In this document: piece by piece, positions 60,391-64,000 of the stretch
Numbering within the stretch: the stretch's first letter is position 1
How the letters are laid out: every line of letters begins with the position of its first letter
NCBI GenBank assembly: GCA_946803715.1
Contig: CAMPET010000035.1
Coordinates: forward strand, 157,020 to 221,019
Length of the DNA: 64,000 nt
Origin: Beroe ovata
Lineage: Eukaryota > Ctenophora > Nuda > Beroida > Beroidae
Direction: 5' to 3'
Made by a program: the position numbers and the translations under genes
Notes under the pieces: generated by a model
Database searches by the model: none
Told to the model about the DNA's origin: nothing
Seen by the model: only the letters and a program-made list of their open reading frames with translations

Positions 60391-61516
60391 GGTTGCATAC
60401 ATATATCCATATCATCACCTGAAATGCAAAATATGTAGGACTTTTGAATTAAAGAGTGCTGAGTGACACGTTTGAAAATATGAAAGAGTGACATATTACT
60501 ATGTAGACATGGTAATACCATCATAGTACATCCTACATTCTAAATAGCTATTCTTACCTGATCAATTGCTAGTATGAATGCAAATAACAGATTACAGAAT
60601 CAAGGCAGAATAATGACCAATTCCAACCACTGTCTCACATGAAATGAAATAGATACTTATGAATATCGAAAAACATATACTGATTATTATTGTCGATCAA
60701 TGATGGACCCGGTCGCGGAGAATTTCGTGTTGCGCGCGTCGCATCAGCGGTGTTATAACACATAGCATATCGCAAAACAATGTGCACACGTTGCGCGCCC
60801 CTGTTCTACTCAGTGAACTGAAAAGTCGTAGAAAGGAGACCACGGAGACGCGCAGCGCGCGCGGAGTATTTGGGTCACGCAGCGCGGGAACACAAAACAA
60901 TGACTATTGGAATTACAAAACTAACAAATTCAATATTCGATTCATTCATCGATAAATAAAATCACAAAAAATTTCATTGCGCGCGCGCCGCGCTGATGCC
61001 GGCCGCAATGAACTATTTTCAATATTAGTTGGCTTCGTCTCTGGGTCAACATCCCTGTCAATAACTGTTTAGTTTCGCGGCGCGCGCACGGTTTAAAATT
61101 ATTTCCCGTTATGTCCCGTTCACCCAATTCAAACTTGTACTCAAGTTTGCGTTTTGATTTTATCTAAACCCACCACATGGGGCCACAGTATAGCCTGAAT
61201 TGGCTCATTGAGCTCAAAGTGCCCTATAGTGTTCTAATAAGGGCGTACACTAATGAATTATACTCTAAGCTCAAATTATCTTATCAGATCCTTTATATTA
61301 CATTGATGGTTTTATTATTCATTATTTTATACCACGAATTTTCTATTTCTATTGCTATTCCACTGGGCAGTAAGTCAAGGTATTTCCTACATTGAAAGAA
61401 ATGCCAATTGTCATATTGCAAATTCATCACAATCAGATATTTTATCTACCATTAGATTCATGATTCATGCTTGATCATCTTGAAACCAACCTTTTAGGAT
61501 AGCCGTTATAAAGCTT
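60391..61516. other. Intergenic, contains repeats
   Basis: Divergent promoter interval between the unrecognised gene and METTL9. Holds the family A element at 60692-60895 and a GC palindrome near 60975-61010. A 72-codon frame at 61177 has no support. Confidence 0.5.
60692..60895 (+). mobile_element. Family A element, most complete copy (about 200 bp)
   Basis: Begins TGTCGATCAATGATGGACCC, then CGCATCAGCGGTG, GTGCACACGTTGCGCGCCCC, TTCTACTCAGTGAACTGAAA, GGAGACGCGCAGCGCGCGCG, and ends GGGTCACGCAGCGCGGGAAC. The order is the exact reverse of the 5267-5530 copy. Confidence 0.7.
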
Positions 61517-62347
61517 ATGAATTGTATGGGGCCCCAATGTGAATATTGTCATACTTATTGGTATAAAGTAAGAGAAGAAAGATTGGATCCTGGTATCTTG
61601 AAATTGTTTAAAACACATTATTATGATGATGAAACAGACAATTTCCTGAAAGAAGCATGTGGTATATCATATTTTAAGCACATTTTTGACACTGTTGTGT
61701 CCATCTTCCTTTTGCCTTTCATGAGTGCAACATCACGAAATGCAGTTTTAAATAGAGGGAATATGTTTGTTGCATCTTCTTGTCTATTCAATGAACTCCT
61801 TTCATACTGTGGTGAGACCAAAAACCTTTTAGACATTGGGGCTGGCTCTGGTGCTGTAACAGAAAAGTTTTCTGGCTTATTTGACAATGTTTGTGTGACA
61901 GAGACATGTCCATCTATGTGCAACACATTGCAACTTAAGGGATTCAATGTTTTTCCAGTAGATTGCTGGTCAATGCAAGAATTTGATGTAATTTCATGCT
62001 TAAATGTCCTTGACAGATGCCATAAACCTTTGGATCTGTTGAAAGACATTTACAAATGCTTATCAAAAAATGGGGGAACTTGTATGATTGCTCTAGTATT
62101 ACCATACCATGGATCAGTTGAAGAAGGTCAATCCTGGAATAAGCAGCTGGAGCCACTTGATATACGAGGAGGATCTTTTGAAGAACAAATGTCTTCTTTT
62201 GTGCTTGATGTACTAGAACCAATCGGATTTGAACTTAATATGGCAACAAAAGTTCCATATCTATGTACTGGCGACTTGCATGCAAGTTACTATTCCTTAT
62301 CTGATTGTCTATTGTCCTTGAATGTCAATAAATCCAATAATTCATAG
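61517..62347 (+). CDS. METTL9: METTL9 protein-histidine N-methyltransferase
   Basis: Intronless 276-residue frame; ATG 19 nt after an ACCTTTTAG-type acceptor. SAM-binding motif I is LLDIGAGSGAVTEKF; following blocks match METTL9/DREV: SPFMS-like LLPFMSATSRNAVLNRG, NMFVASSCLFNELL, FDVISCLNVLDRCHKPLDLL (human DVISCLNLLDRC), IALVLPYHGSVEE, EEQMSS and KVPYLCTGDLHASYY. METTL9 makes 1-methylhistidine in HxH motifs, for example in mitochondrial NDUFB3 and zinc-binding proteins. The human signal-peptide-bearing N terminus is shorter or absent here. LRSAM1 starts only 228 bp downstream on the same strand. Confidence 0.95.
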   Translation: MNCMGPQCEYCHTYWYKVREERLDPGILKLFKTHYYDDETDNFLKEACGISYFKHIFDTVVSIFLLPFMSATSRNAVLNRGNMFVASSCLFNELLSYCGETKNLLDIGAGSGAVTEKFSGLFDNVCVTETCPSMCNTLQLKGFNVFPVDCWSMQEFDVISCLNVLDRCHKPLDLLKDIYKCLSKNGGTCMIALVLPYHGSVEEGQSWNKQLEPLDIRGGSFEEQMSSFVLDVLEPIGFELNMATKVPYLCTGDLHASYYSLSDCLLSLNVNKSNNS

Positions 62348-62575
62348 TTCCTGAAGCTAAATTTCCTAAAAAGGAATGACAAATGATGAACCACAGTTAA
62401 TTCAATGTTTTTAGTTAATTGACTTCATAGCTTTGAAATTTTTAATTGATCATGATGTGAGCTACATTGTCTGAAATAATCTCTTGTGGCCTGGTGTATG
62501 TCATAATTGATCAATTCGTTTATTTATTCATGGATATAATTCAATTATCTTTTTAGATGAGATGACAGAGCAATT

Positions 62576-64000
62576 ATGCCTTTTTGGAAAAAGCGTTCAG
62601 ATCGACCTTCAAAGGGTGAAATCGAAACACTCCAGGATGCCAAACTTTCACTTGCAGAAAATCTTCCTGTTCATATAAAGATTGTTGATCTCAGTCAGAT
62701 ATATCTTACTGAGATACCTTATACTGTCTTGTCTGTTGTCAAGCATCAAAACAAAGAATGCCTCATACTCAAAAGCAATGAACTGAAGGATCTTAAGGGA
62801 AGTTTGAACTTACTTGATGAACTGAAGAAGCTTGATCTTTCATTCAATTTATTTAGAAACCTTCCAAAAAGTTTGACATCATGTCAAAATTTGGTGAACT
62901 TAAATCTTGATCATAATGAACTAACTGAGTTGCCATCATTGCTGGGATCTCTCCAGAATCTAGAACGGTTATCAGCTTGTTCAAACAAAATCAAGAAAGT
63001 TGCCCCAGAAATCGGTTCCCTGCGCAATCTTCAATCTCTCTTTCTCAAAGACAACGAAATCACTACTCTCCCGGACAACTTTGTTTTCTGTTACAAGCTC
63101 CATAACTTGGAAATGGACGTGGAGAAGATGACTTATCCTCCAGGAGATGTCATTATGGATGGGGGAAGAGCCACGATACTGTGGTTATGTGAGAAGAATG
63201 AAGTGGACTCAAGTCAGGTCAAAGCTTGTGAAACTGTAACGACAATACATGATAATATTAGTCGTCTGGAACGAGATGTAAGTAGAATAATACCATTCAG
63301 GAAAAGGTATTGGGCTATTTTAGCGGGAACACAGAGGAAATTGCAATTTGCATAAATTGACAGTTAGACAATGACTGTACCAATTTGTGCACATAGCTGA
63401 CAACTTGTCATACTATCTACTGTGGTATTTGGCCATTACCGCACTTCTCAACACTGCACTTCTGCACTTGTATACATTTGTAATTCATTTCTTTAACTAA
63501 ACTTGTAGCTGTGATTCCCCTGATGCTACCTCTGTTTTCACGTTTTCAGTCAGGCAAGGTGCAAATATTCCCTCGTAAGAACTGTCCGTTTTCTTACCTG
63601 TCCAATGGACAGCAACACGGCAGTACTTGATTAGGTACTACTTCTGTCAAACGTGTGCTATCCTGTTCTCAGGTTGAGGAGAGTATGCTACGAAGAGAAG
63701 AAAACGAAGTGGAGGAGACGAATGCAATGCTAGCACAGCTAAAGAAGGAGGAGGAGACATTGAGACGGATGTCAGCACACAACAATGAAATGGAGGAAGA
63801 ACTGGTTTGTAGTACTTCACCACAGAAATAACGCCGCGTGTGTTTGAGTGTGGGGTTTTGAGATGATTCCATCTTCTCCCTGCTTTATTCGTATTCCCAT
63901 TATATTGTTTCCAGATGCTACAATCCACTACTCACTGCCATTTCCACAGCGTCGGAAGCTGCAGCAAACGCTGGCGGAGGAAAATGCACGTGAGCACAAG
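62576..64000 (+). CDS. LRSAM1: LRSAM1 leucine-rich-repeat E3 ligase, N-terminal part (continues beyond window)
   Basis: Exons 62576-63277, 63673-63804 and 63950 to beyond the right edge, all in phase. It starts MPFWKKR, as LRSAM1 starts MPLFFRKR. Leucine-rich repeats occupy residues ~45-190 (LKKLDLSFNLFRNLP, LVNLNLDHNELTELP, LERLSACSNKIKKV, LQSLFLKDNEITTLP), followed by the post-LRR signature YPPGDVIMDGGRATILWLCE and the beginning of a long coiled coil (VEESMLRREENEVEE ... RRKLQQTLAEENAREHK). The ERM/SAM/RING parts should lie past 64000. LRSAM1 ubiquitinates TSG101 and marks cytosolic bacteria for autophagy. A UTR acceptor (TTTTTTAG) is 19 nt before the ATG, and a 2-codon ATG AGA TGA reading frame begins the leader. 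Confidence 0.9.

Noticed and set aside
61177-61395. 72-codon frame with a hydrophobic segment before METTL9
   Set aside because: No homology to the METTL9 N terminus and no phase-compatible join; the METTL9 ATG has its own acceptor.

Overview
The window is nuclear DNA from an invertebrate animal. It holds 18 protein-coding genes, most with short GT-AG introns, the standard genetic code and clear orthologues of animal genes (MFSD12, SLC11, UBXN4, RNF41, KPTN, SLC50A1, REXO5, NSA2, HACE1, RHOT/Miro, METTL9, LRSAM1). Nearly every start codon lies 1-28 nt downstream of a splice-acceptor AG, as expected if mRNAs carry a trans-spliced leader. Among animals that use spliced leaders, a ctenophore is my best guess, but the sequence does not prove it.

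Layout. 1-3254 (-): secreted or surface trefoil/lectin-like/Ig/FN3 mosaic protein, running off the left edge next to a tandem duplication. 4033-6172: a duplicated ~1-kb repeat block whose two copies were separately hit by foldback elements with 9-bp target-site duplications. 6432-6749 (-): tiny one-pass membrane protein. 9066-10100 (+): rhodopsin-type receptor. 10278-14602 (-): MFSD12. 14870-16160 (-): dead LINE. 19024-20469 (+): MFS transporter. 22079-25015 (-): SLC11/NRAMP metal transporter. 27070-34751 (-): UBXN4 with six UBX domains. Then on the same strand come RNF41 (35523-37716), KPTN (38143-39507) and SWEET (40092-41381). On the plus strand: REXO5, an F-box protein, NSA2, HACE1 and Miro (42525-57002), each 400-615 bp from the next. 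58118-60390 (-): unrecognised coiled-coil/disordered protein. 61517-64000 (+): METTL9 and the start of LRSAM1.

Exon structures were assembled by hand from acceptor and donor sites, and reading-frame phase was checked across nearly all junctions. For MFSD12, SLC11, UBXN4 (one linker excepted), RNF41, SWEET, REXO5, NSA2 and LRSAM1 the phases close. The most notable gene is UBXN4: a p97 adaptor of about 1,220 residues with the usual UBXN4 ends, but with four UBX-like domains before and two after the coiled-coil region, where the human protein has one. Five genes act in ubiquitin or p97 pathways (UBXN4, RNF41, HACE1, LRSAM1, the F-box protein). The regular same-strand spacing plus acceptors at each ATG raises the possibility of polycistronic transcription units.
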